From the NCBI RefSeq assembly GCF_003369915.1, contig NC_046677.1, forward strand, positions 12,710,001 through 12,774,000: a stretch of DNA of 64,000 nucleotides, in the 5' to 3' direction. The notes under the pieces are model-generated. The model was given only the letters and a program-made list of their open reading frames with translations, did no database searches and was not told where the DNA came from. Shown one piece after another: positions 11,109 through 25,299 of this stretch; the stretch's first letter is position 1, and every line of letters starts with the position of its first letter. Source of the DNA: Drosophila miranda. Its lineage: Eukaryota > Arthropoda > Insecta > Diptera > Drosophilidae. Position numbers and translations under genes: made by a program.

Positions 11109-13361
11109 TCAGCGATTGCCTCTGCTGTTCTCAGCCATTATGCTGCCAGCTGTGGCAATATTCCCGCGATGGGCCGCGTGACACGAAGTGGAGCTTCTGA
11201 TGCCGCCGCCGCTCTTTATGCCGCTACTGCTGCTGCTGTTCGCCGACGGTTCCTCCTCATCGCCTAGCTCCTCGTCCGGCTTGTGACTAGAGGCGGGCGG
11301 CGTGAGCACACTCTCCGGGGCGCGCAGCGCTGTGGCCGGCGAGGCCTGGGTCCGGACTCGCATAGCGTGGAGCGCATCCTGGACCATCAGCAATTCGTCC
11401 TGCAAAAAGGTGAATTTCTAGATTAGCAACTATCTTTAACAGACCACCCTCTTTTCAACGCCTTCCTGAGAGATACTTACATACATGTCCATCGTGGTGG
11501 TGTGGGTCTGAATGATGTGCGAATCGTCGGTGACGATGTTGGGACAGACATGGCCCAGTCCGAACTTGTTGCTGACCTGTTCGTTCTGCTCATTCACCTG
11601 CAGGTAGACGGCCTTCTTGGAGATCACCTGGAAGAAGGGCTCCATCCAGCGAGCACAGGGCTGGATCACCTGCCAGTCCAGGCCAGAGCAACGGAGGGCC
11701 GTCTCTCTGTAGTGCAGAAAACCAAGAGAGAAACCAAGTTAGGAAATGCCAATCCCTACTCAGAGGAGGAGCCTTCGAACTTACCGACTAAATGTATGAC
11801 TAATGGCGGCCGCAGCCAGCACCGAGTACGGATAGTTGGCCATGGCCACGTCGAGGGTGCACAGATCCAGCAGCTGCGAGGTCTGGACAAACTCGAAGCC
11901 CGAGAACTGGGGATAGATGAAGGCATCATCGGCTGCCTTCTCGGTGGCGTTCTCTTTGCCGATCTGCATGAACGAGGCCGGGGTGCGGTTGTTAACATTC
12001 AGCTGCATGTAGACGCCCAGCCAGCCGGTGATGGTGATGGGGCTGATGTCCCAGTCGAGGGCCTGCAGCAGGATCTTCTCGTGCTGCCGGATGTCCTTCT
12101 CGGTGCAGGCGCCATCGGTGACGTAGGCAAACTCGCCGATCTTCGGCGGGTAGATCTCCTCCACCTTGGCGGCCACAAACAGACACGTGATGCCAATCAG
12201 CTGCAGGTGCGTCTTTAGCACCTTGTGGGCCACATGCAGATAGCGATCGAGGTAGTCAACGGCCAGATAGAAGGTCTCCCGGTGCAGCTTGTACACCTCG
12301 CAGACCTCGATCAGCCAGTCCAGAAGGATGGCCCGCATGCGCGGCTGCAGGCCCGGGTGCTGCTCCAGCATGGTGGTGCTGCGCAGACGCGAATCCTGAT
12401 CGTCCCGATGGCACATCAGCTTCCACACATCTGCCGCATTGGCCCAGGCTAGGGCCGGAAGGGGGCACTGACGCAGAGAGCTCTCCACCGCCGGCGACAT
12501 GCAATTCAGGCCCGAGTACTCTTCGAGCTGTGACATGTCCTTGACGATGTTGCTCAGCGTCAGCTGTGGGGTTTTGGCCCCATAGTCGGTCATTGGCGGG
12601 TTGGAGCCCGAGGAGGCTGGCGAAATGTTCGATGAGTTAATCTCCTCATCGTCCTCCTCCTCCAGATCGTCCTCCTCATCGTACGAATACTCCTCGCAGC
12701 TGTCGTCCAGCAAATCATCATCCTCCTGATCCAGCTGCTCTGTCACTGCTGCCAGACTGTTGCTGCCGACCTGGTCCACGGCGTAGCGCACTACAACGGG
12801 CGCCTGCTTGGCCGAGCCCCGATCGGGACTGGGCGGACTGTCAGGGCTGTCGGGGAGCGGACTGTGCGAGGCCTCTGGCAACTCATCTGCCGGCGAGCTG
12901 CGTATGCTCAGCAGCTCCTGGGTGCCCTGACCAGGGGAGGTGTACACCGAGGAGGCCACCGAGGAGAGATTGCTGCTCTGATCGCTGCCATAGATGGCAG
13001 GCAGACGCTGTTGCCGCTTGGCCGATGGTGGCTCAAAGCCGAGTTCGGGATCCTAAAAAAAGAGCACACAAACAAATTTTTATTAGAATGGAATGGAAGG
13101 TCTCTGAACAGAAGAAAATATAGTCCACCGCTGGCTGATAATCTGTAGATCAGCTTTAAATATAGTAGTGGTCCATGGCTCACGACTTTACTTCTGATCT
13201 ACTCTCCGAATTCGCACACGAATTCTTCCAAGAACTCCTCCCTAGATTCCTAGCTCGGTTCTCATATTTTACAGAGATCTTAAACTAATATTAAATATTA
13301 ACATTATTCCAAAAACAGTCGTTACCATTTCAATAAATTTTCGCTTCTGTTCCAACTTCAT
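11109..13361 (-). CDS. CycE: Cyclin E, type II form
   Basis: An alternative first coding exon at 13361-13326 encodes MKLEQKRKFIEM and ends at a GTAAC donor; it joins in frame to the common exon at 13052 (DPELGFEPP). With the three shared exons this gives 606 residues. D. melanogaster has a matching short form starting with a near-identical 12-residue exon, supplied maternally. It lacks the Ser/Ala-rich N-terminal segment and KRKRR cluster of type I but keeps the whole cyclin box and phosphodegron. Its promoter should lie within the CycE intron just upstream of 13.4 kb; I see no clear TATA box there. Confidence 0.88.
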
Positions 13362-16300
13362 AATAACATGAACGACAATGGAAAGGATATTCAGGAGTCA
13401 GTAACTGGATCACACGGGTGCACACACACACACACACAGACGGATGGCGGCGGAATTAGAAACGTGTCTCGAATATAATTAGCAAAGGAGGATCAGATCA
13501 GATCAGGCACAGGCATCAGTGCAGCGGTTCAACGGTGGCCAGAATTTATGTGGGCACGCCTGTCAAAATTCTTAATCCTTGATAGATGGACCGACCGGGT
13601 ACACCCGCACAAAATGTTAGCCCGAAACCGTGGAGTGCAGTGTGGGCGGCGCAGCACACAAAAGGATACAGGATAAAGGCTACTACGTTTGTATAGAGGT
13701 ACAATAATAACACTTTGGTTTGGTTTCGTTTGGGTTGCTCTTCCTTAGCTTGGGATCTCGTGGGAGCGTTTCGAGACGGTTTTGTTTGAATTTCTTTTGG
13801 TTTTCTTTCCTTGAATTATTTGTTTTTTTTTTTTGTTTTTGTATAATCAATATACAAAAATTGTTATTGCACTTTTTGCTTTGATGATTCTTGATTCCGG
13901 TGGCAGTCTTTGGTTTAAATTTCGGTTGTTCGGTTGATTCTTTGGTATGTGTAAAAGTGCAAATAAATGTCGTGTGCTATAACATTGGAAACAATTTGTG
14001 TTGGTTGGTTTATTTTGTTGTTGGTTGGTTGGTTGCTGGCTGGTGAGGTGAGGTGATCTCTTGGCCGAATCCGGTTATTAAATTAGTTTTTTGCACTCGA
14101 AATACACAGTATTTCTTTTTTGGTCTCAGTCTCTGCTTCCCTTCCTCTTTTAGCAGCGTATCATTTTTGGTTTGAGTTTATTTGTATTTAATTATTTTTG
14201 TTGGTAGTACGAATATGTGCTATACATATAGATAGTCTTTGTTCTTCTGGTCACTCCGAGATGAGAGCCGGATTGAGCGGATCGTGTACCAAACGCGTTG
14301 ACTGGCGCTGTGCAACTGAGCTCGACGTCCCTCGTTCCAGATCGCCGATCCCCGAGAACCCCGAGAGCCCCTAGAGCCCCGAACAGCACTCTGATCGTTG
14401 ATCGTCGTTATCCTGCTCAACGAATGCAACGGCCTGGAAATAGGGGTTGCTTTCACGACAACGTTGCAACAACGGTGAACGGTGAAAAAAGGCTGGCAAG
14501 CAGCAGCTTGCCCTCTCGCTTGCTCTACTGCTCTGGTGCCTGCTCCGCTCTACCGCTTTAAGGGTAGTTCCTTCCCAGAGATCTGGCTATTTCCTTGAGA
14601 CGTTCGTTCATTCCGTGGGTCCTGGCCTGTGCCTGTCTGTTGTTTTCGCAGTGCATTTTTCGCCTCTGGGTGTTTATCAGCCCAACAACAAATCCCACTA
14701 ACGGCACGGCACGGCACGGCCCGGCTGGCCCTGATCCTTTCTACAATTATTTTTGTCAACAATTTCTCCGTGTGTGTCCAGGTAGACGAAGACGTTGGAA
14801 AAATCACTACCTAGACAGACAGAGTATGTGTCTGTACACACACATCTGCGGAGAGTACTTATATAATTTATGTCCGTCTTTGGCTCGAGCTGCCAGAGCG
14901 GCTGCAGCGCAAAAATCTTTTGAATCATGGGAGCTATTCCTCTAGTAATTTATCTTTTATCTTTATCAACGGCTGGAGGGTAGACGACCATTGGGACAGA
15001 TCGTGTGGGGCGTTGCGAAAGTCGAATGTAGAGCAAGGCTAATGGGAACCACACAAAAACGCACAGAGTCCCTCGTGAGTCATAAGATTACAGCAGCAAG
15101 ATCCCAGCAGATCCTTGACCATTGTTCTCCTCGGCAGCTGATCGAATACAGAAGCCAAGATCAGAAAGTCCGTATAAATCTACGAAAGAATGGAAGGATT
15201 TCTGTGGTATTGTAGGAACATTTCAAAGAATGCAAAGTTCCGAGTAAATTTGAAGCCTCTCAGGATCGTTCCAGTCATTTATTTGCATATTTGTGTAGCC
15301 TATGATCCTCATGATTGGGTCAAGAATCTTTCATCAAATATCATACAGAAATACCCAAGACAGAAGCAATAAAATCTATTATCTTGAAGGGAATTTCCCA
15401 AGTTTTCGACTGAAATTGATCTTTCCCTTGATTTCTTTTATCAAATTTTTGCACACATCAATCTGGGGGATATGTTTCAATGTTCGATTCTATAACTGGC
15501 AATCTCACACATCGTAAAAGCTTAACAATATTACAGCCAACCCTCCCTCTTGGCTGGCTCATTAAAGATTTTCACATAATTTGTTGCGTAAAAATGAGGG
15601 AATTTTACGATATTTATGTGACACTTTTAATTGTTTGAGTAGGTTTGCCTTCCTTCCTTCCGTTCGTTCCTTCCTTCCTTCCCCCCTCTCTGAGGGAAGA
15701 TACATTTCCAAGGTAAATAATTTTATTTTTTTTGCATCAGACGACGGACAGGAAGGTCCAAGACGCATGACAAATTTAATTTCTTATTCTTTCTGGAGGA
15801 ACTGCAGTAACGTAACGAACAACAAGCAACCCTCCGCTCTGAAGGGAGCGATGATTTAGGTAACAGAAGAGCGAGAGCGAGACCGAGAGAATGGCAATCG
15901 CAAATGGAAGTGGATGTGGAAATGGTAATGGAAATGGACACATGTCAAGGAACCCCAGATGCAATGTAATTAAAATCAAAGCGTGCAATGGCATAAGATG
16001 CCAATGCCAATGGACAATCCCACAGACAATGGACATTACATTCCGTTCTGTTCCGTTTGGCATTGCTTCGCTTTGGTACGTGGACATTGCATCTGCCAGG
16101 GGGTGGGGGGCAGATCGGGGTCTGGTCAAGCGTGGATAGAGTATAGGCCTTTTCCCATCTTTGGGAACTTTATGACATGATGTGTGAGAAATTAGTGAAC
16201 TGTAATGTGGGCTGGAACTGAATCTGGACCAATCTTCGGGGAAGAGAGGGTTGCATTGCATCTTAAGTTTAACAAGGGTTAAACTGGGTTGTTGCCCTTA

Positions 16301-19300
16301 AGCCGATTCAAGGATTTCTCCTCTGCCCAAAGACTAGTAGTCAACGATGGTGGCAGCTGTCCCTGCTCCAGTGACTGCTATTGCGATTGCAGTTGATGGC
16401 AGTTGACGATGATCTCTTGCTGCTAAAGGCACCCAAAACATCACTCGAAATATCACTGGGAGGGAGCAGCAGGAGCAGATGATGCAATTCCACAATCCCT
16501 GTCCACATCTTCTAGCAGTTATGGGTAAATATAGACAAAACAGTCAAGAAAAGCAATTGTTATGCGACAAAGTCGTCGTCGTCGTCGTCGGCTTCGTCGC
16601 AGTCGTCAACCTCAATCTCCTTCAATGCCCCATTGTGTGGCTCTTACTCTCCTGCTGCTGCTGCTCACACTCTCACTCTCTCTCTCTCTCTCTGAGTCGC
16701 CCTCCGTGCTGTGCTGGCATTTGCTGCTCTCCCTCATACCCTTCAAAGTCCTGCGCTTATGTGTCGTAATCTTTCGTCTGCCGTCTGCTCGCAACCGAAA
16801 CACCTTTAGTTTTTTTTCGCTGCGTCGCGTCGATCGTTTTACCATTGGCGTGGGTCTGCCCCCCGTCTCTGGCCCAGACCCGGACCAGGACCAGGTGTAA
16901 CTTTGCCGTGTAATATGCAGCATTGTTGTTTCGTTTTATTATTTCTACCTTCGTTCTTTTCACTTCTCCCCCAAGGTCCTTTTTGATAACATTTAATTTG
17001 TTTTTTTTTCCCCGATCTCCAATGGCTCTTTGAAAATTTTTGATATTTTACAGAAAGGAAATTTTCGATTGGAGATAAATTGAGATTTCTGGGAATCAGA
17101 AACAGCAAAAACCAAAACTCTTATCAGAGAAGCCAGAGAGCATCAATGTGCGGTGTCAGGCACATTCAATGTACGTTGTTTTTGCAGCATTCGCTTGCGC
17201 ATCGCGAGTCGAGCATGTATGTTGTTTTTGCGTACTGTTTTGGAGGTTCTTTCAAAAATATGTAATGGAAACATCTCTCGTTTCTTGTTTTCGTTCATTG
17301 ACAAATTACATTTCTCCTAATGATCATTTTTCAAAATTCTAAATTAGCTCGAGGTCTGTCCACTGCTCCTGCTCTTCATGTAATAAATGATATGCAAACA
17401 ACATGCCAGACGAGAGCAAGACATGTCCCAGAAGGAAAATAACAAACACTCATATTTCCAACCAAACCAAAAACTGACCTCTGGTCAGTGCCCACGGGAG
17501 GGGGGTTAATCCAACACAATCCTTTCGCGGTTGTCCTGCCCGTGACTTGGCAGGAAAATCTTCATCAAGTCTGAGGAAATATGAGTGCTGAGAGGGAGCG
17601 AAACCCTTCGGACAGACGTATTGTAATTAATCATGCAATTGGTTAGATCCATGACGAAAGTAAATTAAAGCATAGCCCTTTGGCGGATGGGCAGGATCGG
17701 AGCGTAAGTGGACAAAGGATAAACCGCCAAATGAATTTTGAATACGAAAACATGAAATGATAAATGTTTTACGAAAGGACATCGAGGGTAAGGAGAATGT
17801 GAGGAAGGTATCTGTGAATTTTTGTCTACTGCTTTACGATCCATTGAAGGTATGGCATAGTAAGTTTATTAAGAGTCCTTTGTGGTTCCAATCAGATCTG
17901 TTAGGAGCGCATGTACCCCAAAAAAGTATGTAGAGATCTGAAACACAGCGAAAGTCGTCTCTGAGCCTGAATGTCTCTCCAAGACGCAACTTTTCGGAGC
18001 AACATAGGCAGTTGCAGGCCGCTAAGCATCATCTAAATATGAATTTTTCAAATAATTTGTTACCAGAAAAAGACGTAGACGTTATCTCTATTGTTGCTCT
18101 TATTTATACTTACTGTTTTCTAGATCATCGATAACATAGAGAGCTGATGTATCTATCAACTGTCTTTAGTTGAAACTGGTTTTCTTATCATACGGATGGG
18201 ATCTGTCAGCTCAAAACAGATCATTACAGAAAGCATCCCAAACGATCCTGTCAACTCTTGTTTACCCGTTCGCTAAATGAAATCCCCTTTAAAATTAGAG
18301 AAAACTTCGAATTACAGAGAACATGAGAGTCCGTGGAATCCATCCCATGTCGTGGGGAAAACTTGAAATCAATTTCCCACAATGCCCGGGAAACTGACTT
18401 GACAGAAATCAAGCCCTGCACTTGATTGCATCCCAGGCAAACCTCAACCCTATCCCAAACACAACAACTGCCCTCCCTCCTGGTCTTGTTTCGGCAAAAA
18501 GAAACAATGAAGTTTTCCCAAAAAAAAGAGAAGGAAACTTTTAGCGATTTCATGCTTCGAGCAGGAGACGAAGAAAGGAAGAAAAAAGGGTTTACATTAC
18601 ACTGACAAATTGGTAAAATAATACCGTAATTTTTATCCTTTTGCCAGCAGCAAAACAAATATTGTATAATATTTCAAGGAATTCCAATGCAGGGCTGCAT
18701 ACATCCCAAACCCAGATGACATCCGACAGGAGCAGGAGCAGGAGAAGGACTAGGAGCAAGATGATTTGCATAAAAGTTTAACGGAAATCTAATGAGCAGA
18801 CCGGAGTCCCGGATCGGTAGCGGGAACGGGACACGCATTTGCATAAGGATAATGTCCCTAGACGGGGTAGCAAAATGCAACGAGCTACCGACCACTTTTT
18901 ATGGAACGGTAACATCTTCTGCAGCAAATGTCGTCTCGATGAATATTTAATTAGGGAAGCGGCAAGGAGCAGGGCAGGAAAAATGGAAAACTTGGCAGCC
19001 TACCCAGTGATCCTTGAAAAGGATAAGGCGGCGCTGCTGAACCCCTCCACGGCTCACTCGTTCGCTGGCTCACATTCGTGTTTGTGGTTAGCTCCCTGTC
19101 CCATTCCGGTACCCATCCTCACCATCCTTACCCATCGTCTTGATCTAGTTGCTGCGCCTCAAGCTATAGCCTATAACTATCGCAATTTCAAATACTTCCT
19201 ACGGCCCTAACGGACGCTTGTGCGCCGCCTTGACTTTGAGGTCCGTCCTCTCCTTGGGAAACCACCCCTGGTGATCCACAGAGAGAAAGAGAGGGAGAAT

Positions 19301-22300
19301 GACGCTGCTCAAGGTGTGCGCGCATGCGCAACGTCGCTGTAGCTGTAGCTGTCGCTGTCGCTGTCCTTTGTCCTTTCGTGCATATGCTCAACATACTATT
19401 GGCAAGACCCCTCGGAATTCCCCTACAGCATGAAGGGGGCCAGACATTGCCTTAGTTTTTTTTTTCCTGGATAAAATGACATTTGTTGTTTCTTGGCAGG
19501 AAGGCAAACGGCCGGCAAACAGTGCAAAAAACAACCCAAACTCGATTTCTGCAAGTTCATTGCACGTCGAGGAGCTGCTGCTGCTGCTGCCATGCTTCTT
19601 ACTTCTCAAAAATCCTTTGCACCAACACAGCTGCCAGGAGCTGCCAGGAGACTCCAGGAGACCCGCCAGAGAGAAGCCATTGTTCCATTGGCTTTGATTG
19701 CAGCTACTTGAGAGCCAAGGCACAGAACGGAGAGATCTGACTTCTGGCAAGGATGCCAAATGAGCCTTTTTCCGCATAAGTAGCGTTTATTTTTGGGCTC
19801 ATCTCGGCATTGTGCGTGCGTGTGTGTGCCCAGGAGGAGCTGGCTGACTACGTGCCCAAGGGCTTATTTGGCTAGAGATCTAATGAGAAATGAGGATCGG
19901 CAGCAGCATCGGAAGCCATGAAAGGGCTACTGCACTCTCAAAGGGCAAATAACAAATAAAAGATCGTTTACTAAACACACGAAAACGGGAGATAGACATT
20001 TGAATTGATTTTCGAAAAATAAACAAAGATCAATGGAAACAACTCAGACAATAATTAAATGTGAATGCGTAGCTCTTAGATCCTTTTCTTTTGCAACAAA
20101 AGAAAGTTAATCGATGAGAATTCCCAAAAAGATAATCAAGTTTAGTCATTCAAGAACCATCAGTAACTGGAATCGATATGGATATTCATTTGATCTAAAG
20201 AAAAGGATATATACTGGAAGGAATCATTAGCCATCTTTCCTATGTGATTGTGAACAAAGTTTATTTCTAGCTCAATTCATTAAGGGATCATAATAACATC
20301 AGCTTTTAAAAAAAAATCCTTTTCCATAGCTTAAATGATCCACCCTCGTATGTATAACTATTTATAAATACTTTAATCAACGACTAGACGTCAATGATCG
20401 ATCTACCGGCTTAGTGCTGCTCAGCAAAGATCCATATTCCATAGATCGATGAAAGAGAAGAATATCAAATCAATTTTGAGTAAAATCTAAACTTTGAAAA
20501 GAAAAACTCACACAAATCCACTAGACAGATCCACTACACAGATCAAATTAGCTTGATCATCGCACATCATACACATATTCCAAGATCGTTTAGGTCATTG
20601 ATTGGCCGCCGGCTCTCCCTCACTCACGCGGGGCATGGGCATTTCCTTGATAAGATTGCGCCAATCAACGAGGTCACATGTGCTCTGATAATGCAACTTC
20701 ATTCATAAAACTTATCTCATGCGAGTACCCAGACAGCCATACAGTAATATTCTATATTTTGTGTGAGAGGGGATGGGTGGCTCACCTTTGCATCATCATT
20801 GGAGTCGCTGCTGCTAAAACGCCGTTTACGTTTAATGACATTGGAAGTTGTTGCATTGGCTGCGGATGTTGCAGGGTTCTGATTATCACAAGAGCACATC
20901 TCCACTTCTATTCCAGGGAGCTCTTTTTGTGCTATAAAGGGGTCTGATGCTGCTCCTGCTGCTGCCAAGGACGAGGACGAGGCTGCTGCTGCTGCTACTG
21001 CTGCTACTGCTGATGGGGATGACGGAGGAGCTGGGCTGCTGCTGCAACTGCTGCTGTTGACGACGACGACAATGTTGCTGCTGGCTGCTTCCTCGGTGCT
21101 GGCGCTGGCGCCGGTTCTGACTACGCTTCCATTGGGCTCAGTGCTGCTGGTAGTAGAAAAACTGCAAATTCGAGAAAGCAGGAGAAATTACAACAGTGGT
21201 ACAACGATGGGAGAAAAAGTACATTTATTTAACATTTTGTTGCATATGTTGCATAGTTTTTACTGAGTAATTCTGAATCGTACCCATTTCAATTAAAAAA
21301 AAAATATTCATAATTCAGAATAAATTCAAACGACCATATCAGCGATCCAATCTGAGATAATATTTCAATGTGACTTTTGAAAAAGTTTTGCATTAGTGTC
21401 TCTGAAAAATATTTTTGGATTTAACCAAAAACTTTTTTATTTTAAAATTTTTATAATTTAGTCCATTTATATTTCAAATCAGACCTTGTGAAAGAACTTT
21501 GTCAAACAAACACTGTTTTATATAAGATGATAACACAAGAAAATTGTAATGATTTTAAACAAGTTTTATGGAATTTTATGCAAATTGTTTAAAACTATTA
21601 GGTTTTAGGTAATAAAAAAGGGATATCGTGACTATGGACTATTGACTCTCATGCCACATATTCACACATCCCCGAATCACTGTGCCCCCCACTCTTTTGG
21701 GGATTAGTAGAAAATTTCTTTTGATTTTCGCAAAATATGTAGAAAGAGAAATTCAATATGTGCTGTCTGCCGAGCAAATCGCACAGGGCATGGGCATAGG
21801 GGCGTTCGTTCGCTCTAAAATAGATACAAACGAAACATAAATTCATTGAATTTTGACACGACACGGCCTCCATCGACCGTCGAATCGAGATGCTAGACAC
21901 GAGATTGAGGCACCCAACGGATACATTAATATTTAACATCCGGGAAATTGAAATCGAGATGACTGATCGAGGGAACTGGAAAATGGGATCGAGGGCGCGT
22001 TCCCGAGGAAAAGAAAGCCCTTTCCTCTGTAAAGTGGACCCTTTTCCTTGCTCAAGATTATTGAGCAATTTTGGCAAATTTGCATGCACATTATGCATAA
22101 TGCAAGAGGCTGGCATAGAATTTCCCTCCTTTCAATTCGGTTTACCATTCGCCGATGGGCAGATGTTCCTCTCAGATCTTTTGCCCCTCAAGTGTAAGGA
22201 AGCCGTAAGGAACTGCACTTCAAGCAATTCGTTGCGCGAATTTTTGCAATTTGAGGAAAGGAGCAAAAAACGAAACCTAACCCTTGAGACCAAACCGACC

Positions 22301-25299
22301 GACAAAAGGTGTCGAGGTCGGGGTTCATCCGAAGGAATCTGTGAAAGGGGAATCTTGAATACAGCTAAGAAAAAAATAGAAAAACGGCTGCTGCACATAA
22401 ATTCAAATGCTTAAGCCATTTCTACTTGGCCAGAGGATTGCGACTGCGATTGCGATTGGGTGTGTGGTATCGAGACCAAGGCTGAGGCTGAGGCTGCCTG
22501 TTTTGATCCTTGTCAAGGCTGGCCCTCCGCTATCGATCGCGTTTAATGGTTTAATGAACAAGAAAAAGTAATCACGTAGTAAATTACGAGGAAATGGAAT
22601 CGCTTAAAAATGAGTTATGGCGAGAAATATCGCGTCTCTCTCTCCTTCTCTCGCGGAGAATGTGGAGAAAGGAAGAAGGACTAATGGAGTGTACGTGCAC
22701 ACAGCACACACAGTGGATGGAAGTTTTTTAGCCATCCATCCTTTCTCTCTTTCCTTCTGTTGGTGGGTTTCACGGGGTCAGGGTTCTCGGATCTCTCTGG
22801 TTAAAGGTTCACACTGAAATTTGTCATTTCTCGGTGAAAGTTTCCGTTCCCTTTCCCCCTGCAGCGTGGCTAGAAATCTTGTTTCTGTTTCTGCTTTCTG
22901 CTGTAGGTAGCGCGAATGGCAGCTGGGGGTAAAGGCACTATCTTGGGGTGCCGTGCCGCCGCCAGTCGGAGATGATAAGAGGAAAACACCGTAAGGCCGT
23001 GCGTATTCCAGGAATATTGTCCAATGCATATTAAGTGGATCTGGCATTGGGAATAGTATCAAAGGATCGATCTTTCTCACATGATAAATTATATCAAGCG
23101 GCGAGGGGCATGGGCCAACCAATTTGTTGCTGTTGATGCTATAAATTTGTACCGAAACACATCCCCGATGATGAATTTGAACCATTTTAAGCCTTTGAGG
23201 AAGAACATTTAGAAAACTAGTACAGAGAGATCCGTGAAGGCTAAGATTTATAGAAAATGTCTCTTGATTCTGTTTTGATTTTGGAAACAGACCACCTCCG
23301 GCCCAACTAACCGAAGAGCGCTGCCGCATGACACGCGAAACTCGTTTATGCAGGAGAGGAAAATGGGTACTATATTTTATATTTTAAGCACAATTCATTT
23401 GAATATCATGGTAACATCCACATGTATAGCTGACATCCATTTTACAGCCTTTACAAAGCCCCTATGGTCGGTACTCCACTAGACTTCAAGTTAATTCAGT
23501 GAGAATAGAGCGTGTGAGTGGGAGAAATATATGCTTAAGTCCGGGTTTGTAATCGAAAGATTATGCCTGTCGGAAAACATCGTTTCGGCACTAATAGTGC
23601 TTCAGCTCATCGACTGACTGCATTGTGGGGACACTTATTGAGCGTTTTGTCTTTCATTCTAGATTGGTCTTGCCATGTAGAAGAATACTACCTATACTGG
23701 ACACATATCGGGTCGTTTTTCCATACTTTTCCGTCCATAACCTATTCAGAGATAAAGCTACCCGCAAAAGTATGCAACGCTTTCTGTTCCCTCACTTCAT
23801 AACCTCAAAGAGCGACATTTTGACAAATTCCGTTATAGTTTCGCAACAAATACCCATAATTATGTGGCACACATGTTGACCTGACTCCCGACTACGAAAT
23901 ATGTCCATAAAATGGACTATCACTTAAGTGATCGGAATGATCGCTCCGAAAGGGGGGAGGCATGGGTGATGATGTAGCGAGGGACGCATCTGACATGAGC
24001 AAATGACTGGGCAATTATGCAATTACGGTCATGCGCAGGCGAAGGCACCCACCCAACATCAAAATAGAGGGTCAAACATATTAAACTCAATTAATTTCTG
24101 TCCTGGTGTTGGCCAGGACACATGACTGACTGTCGCAATGACGGAAAAAGCCGCAGAAAGTGTGCGCTATGACAACATTATCAGCATGTACGTACAACCC
24201 CTGGGCAGTGGCCTGGCCCTGGCCCTGGCTTTGGCCCTGGGTGCAACCCTCAACGAAACCGACCGTCCCACAACTAAACACTTTTCTAATGTCATTTTCG
24301 CGCGCAATTATTTACTAATCACACGCAGGACATCGTGGCATGTCCTGTAAAGGAATGCCGGGTGTAGAGGAATGCAGCGACGGCACTTGGTGATCAACGG
24401 AACGCCCGGTCTCGACTTTAACACCTACAAAACCATCTGTTCGGGCCTTTTTGGAGAACTTTTGGGAATTGACAGTGAAAATGCATTTTAGATTATCGCA
24501 CTTGGGATCCAGGAACAGTAGGAGCAGTGCTCCTGCGGGCCTATAACGGGGGGTATTCAGGCATAACATAACCAAACCAACCAGGGCTCTGTCACTTTAT
24601 AATTACGAAAATGCTATTAGATAAACATCATTTTGGTAAAACGAATTAAAGAGAGACCGGACTGACTGTAGAGCGCATGCTGCTGGCTACCAGGATAGTT
24701 AGTGGTAAAAAGGAAGTAAGAGGCTTCTGTCGTTGTCGCCACAGGAAGTCGCGCAGTGTCGCTCAATTCGTTTGATATTAGAGACAACAGTAGTTCTGGG
24801 GATGGTGCTCTTTGGCCTTCATGTGGGGTGTTAATTAGTTTTGGTTACTCCAAAGGAAATGGAAGTCACGAAAAACGTTTGATGGGAAATGGAAATGTAT
24901 GAGTGAAAGGCAAGAAAAGAAGTATGCAGGTTGTTCAAGAACGTCAAACCGTTCAAAATGATGTTGACGAAGCAGCTGATGGCTTTCGAAACCAGTGTTG
25001 GTTAGGATAGCACAGGGATGGATATTCGTTTGTTAGAACTTGTGTTGGTTAGTGCCCAAATACTCAATTGGAGTCGTAGAAACCCAAAACTAAAAAAGTT
25101 TGCAGTTCAAAATAGAATATTAAACATATTTTCTTTATTTATCAATAGCCTGAAAGAGAACTGATACGCTTTGAAATGTATTTTACATGGACATGTATTC
25201 TTTTTTTTATTTTTTATAAACTTAAAACTTTAAAAAAAATATAGAGAATGGAAATTCGAAACACAAATCGAACACTTACCTCTTGTCATATAAACCCAT
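11109..25299 (-). CDS. CycE: Cyclin E, type I form
   Basis: Regulatory subunit of Cdk2 that drives G1/S entry. Five coding exons by hand: 25299-25280 (MGLYDK plus two bases), 21161-20786, 13052-11785, 11706-11481 and 11399-11109. They keep frame and give 726 residues, close to the roughly 700 of D. melanogaster. A Ser/Ala-rich N-terminus with a KRKRR basic cluster is followed by acidic runs, then the cyclin box with the MRAILLDWLIEVCEVYKLHRE motif from about residue 371 (docking patch MRAIL). The tail carries VLTPPASS, a Cdc4/Archipelago phosphodegron with Thr about 663, the site through which SCF destroys cyclin E. The ATG exon is preceded by a pyrimidine-rich acceptor (exon start 25412), so transcription starts further upstream. 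The intron between coding exons 2 and 3 is 7.7 kb. Confidence 0.95.
13362..20785. other. large CycE intron, non-coding
   Basis: About 7.4 kb with no recognisable gene on either strand. It holds simple repeats: CA near 13.43 kb, GGCAC units near 14.70 kb, TTCC units near 15.65 kb, GTC units at 16.57-16.60 kb, TC at 16.67-16.70 kb, and GTAGCT/GTCGCT units near 19.33 kb. Regulatory elements for both CycE forms are expected here from the known gene, but I could not single any out. Confidence 0.6.
21162..25279. other. CycE first coding intron
   Basis: The 4.1-kb intron joins the 20-base coding part of the ATG exon to the Ser/Ala-rich exon. It begins with GTAAGTG and ends with TTTGCAG (minus strand), and the split codon AG/T yields serine. 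It contains only short chance open frames and a run of CCTGGC units near 24.21-24.24 kb. Confidence 0.6.

Noticed and set aside
11502-12218. 238-codon plus-strand open frame
   Set aside because: It is antisense to Cyclin E exons, crosses their splice junctions and has no recognisable domain; high GC coding sequence leaves the opposite strand open.
24138-24350. Leu-Ala repeat peptide
   Set aside because: Produced by CCTGGC simple repeat units in the CycE intron.
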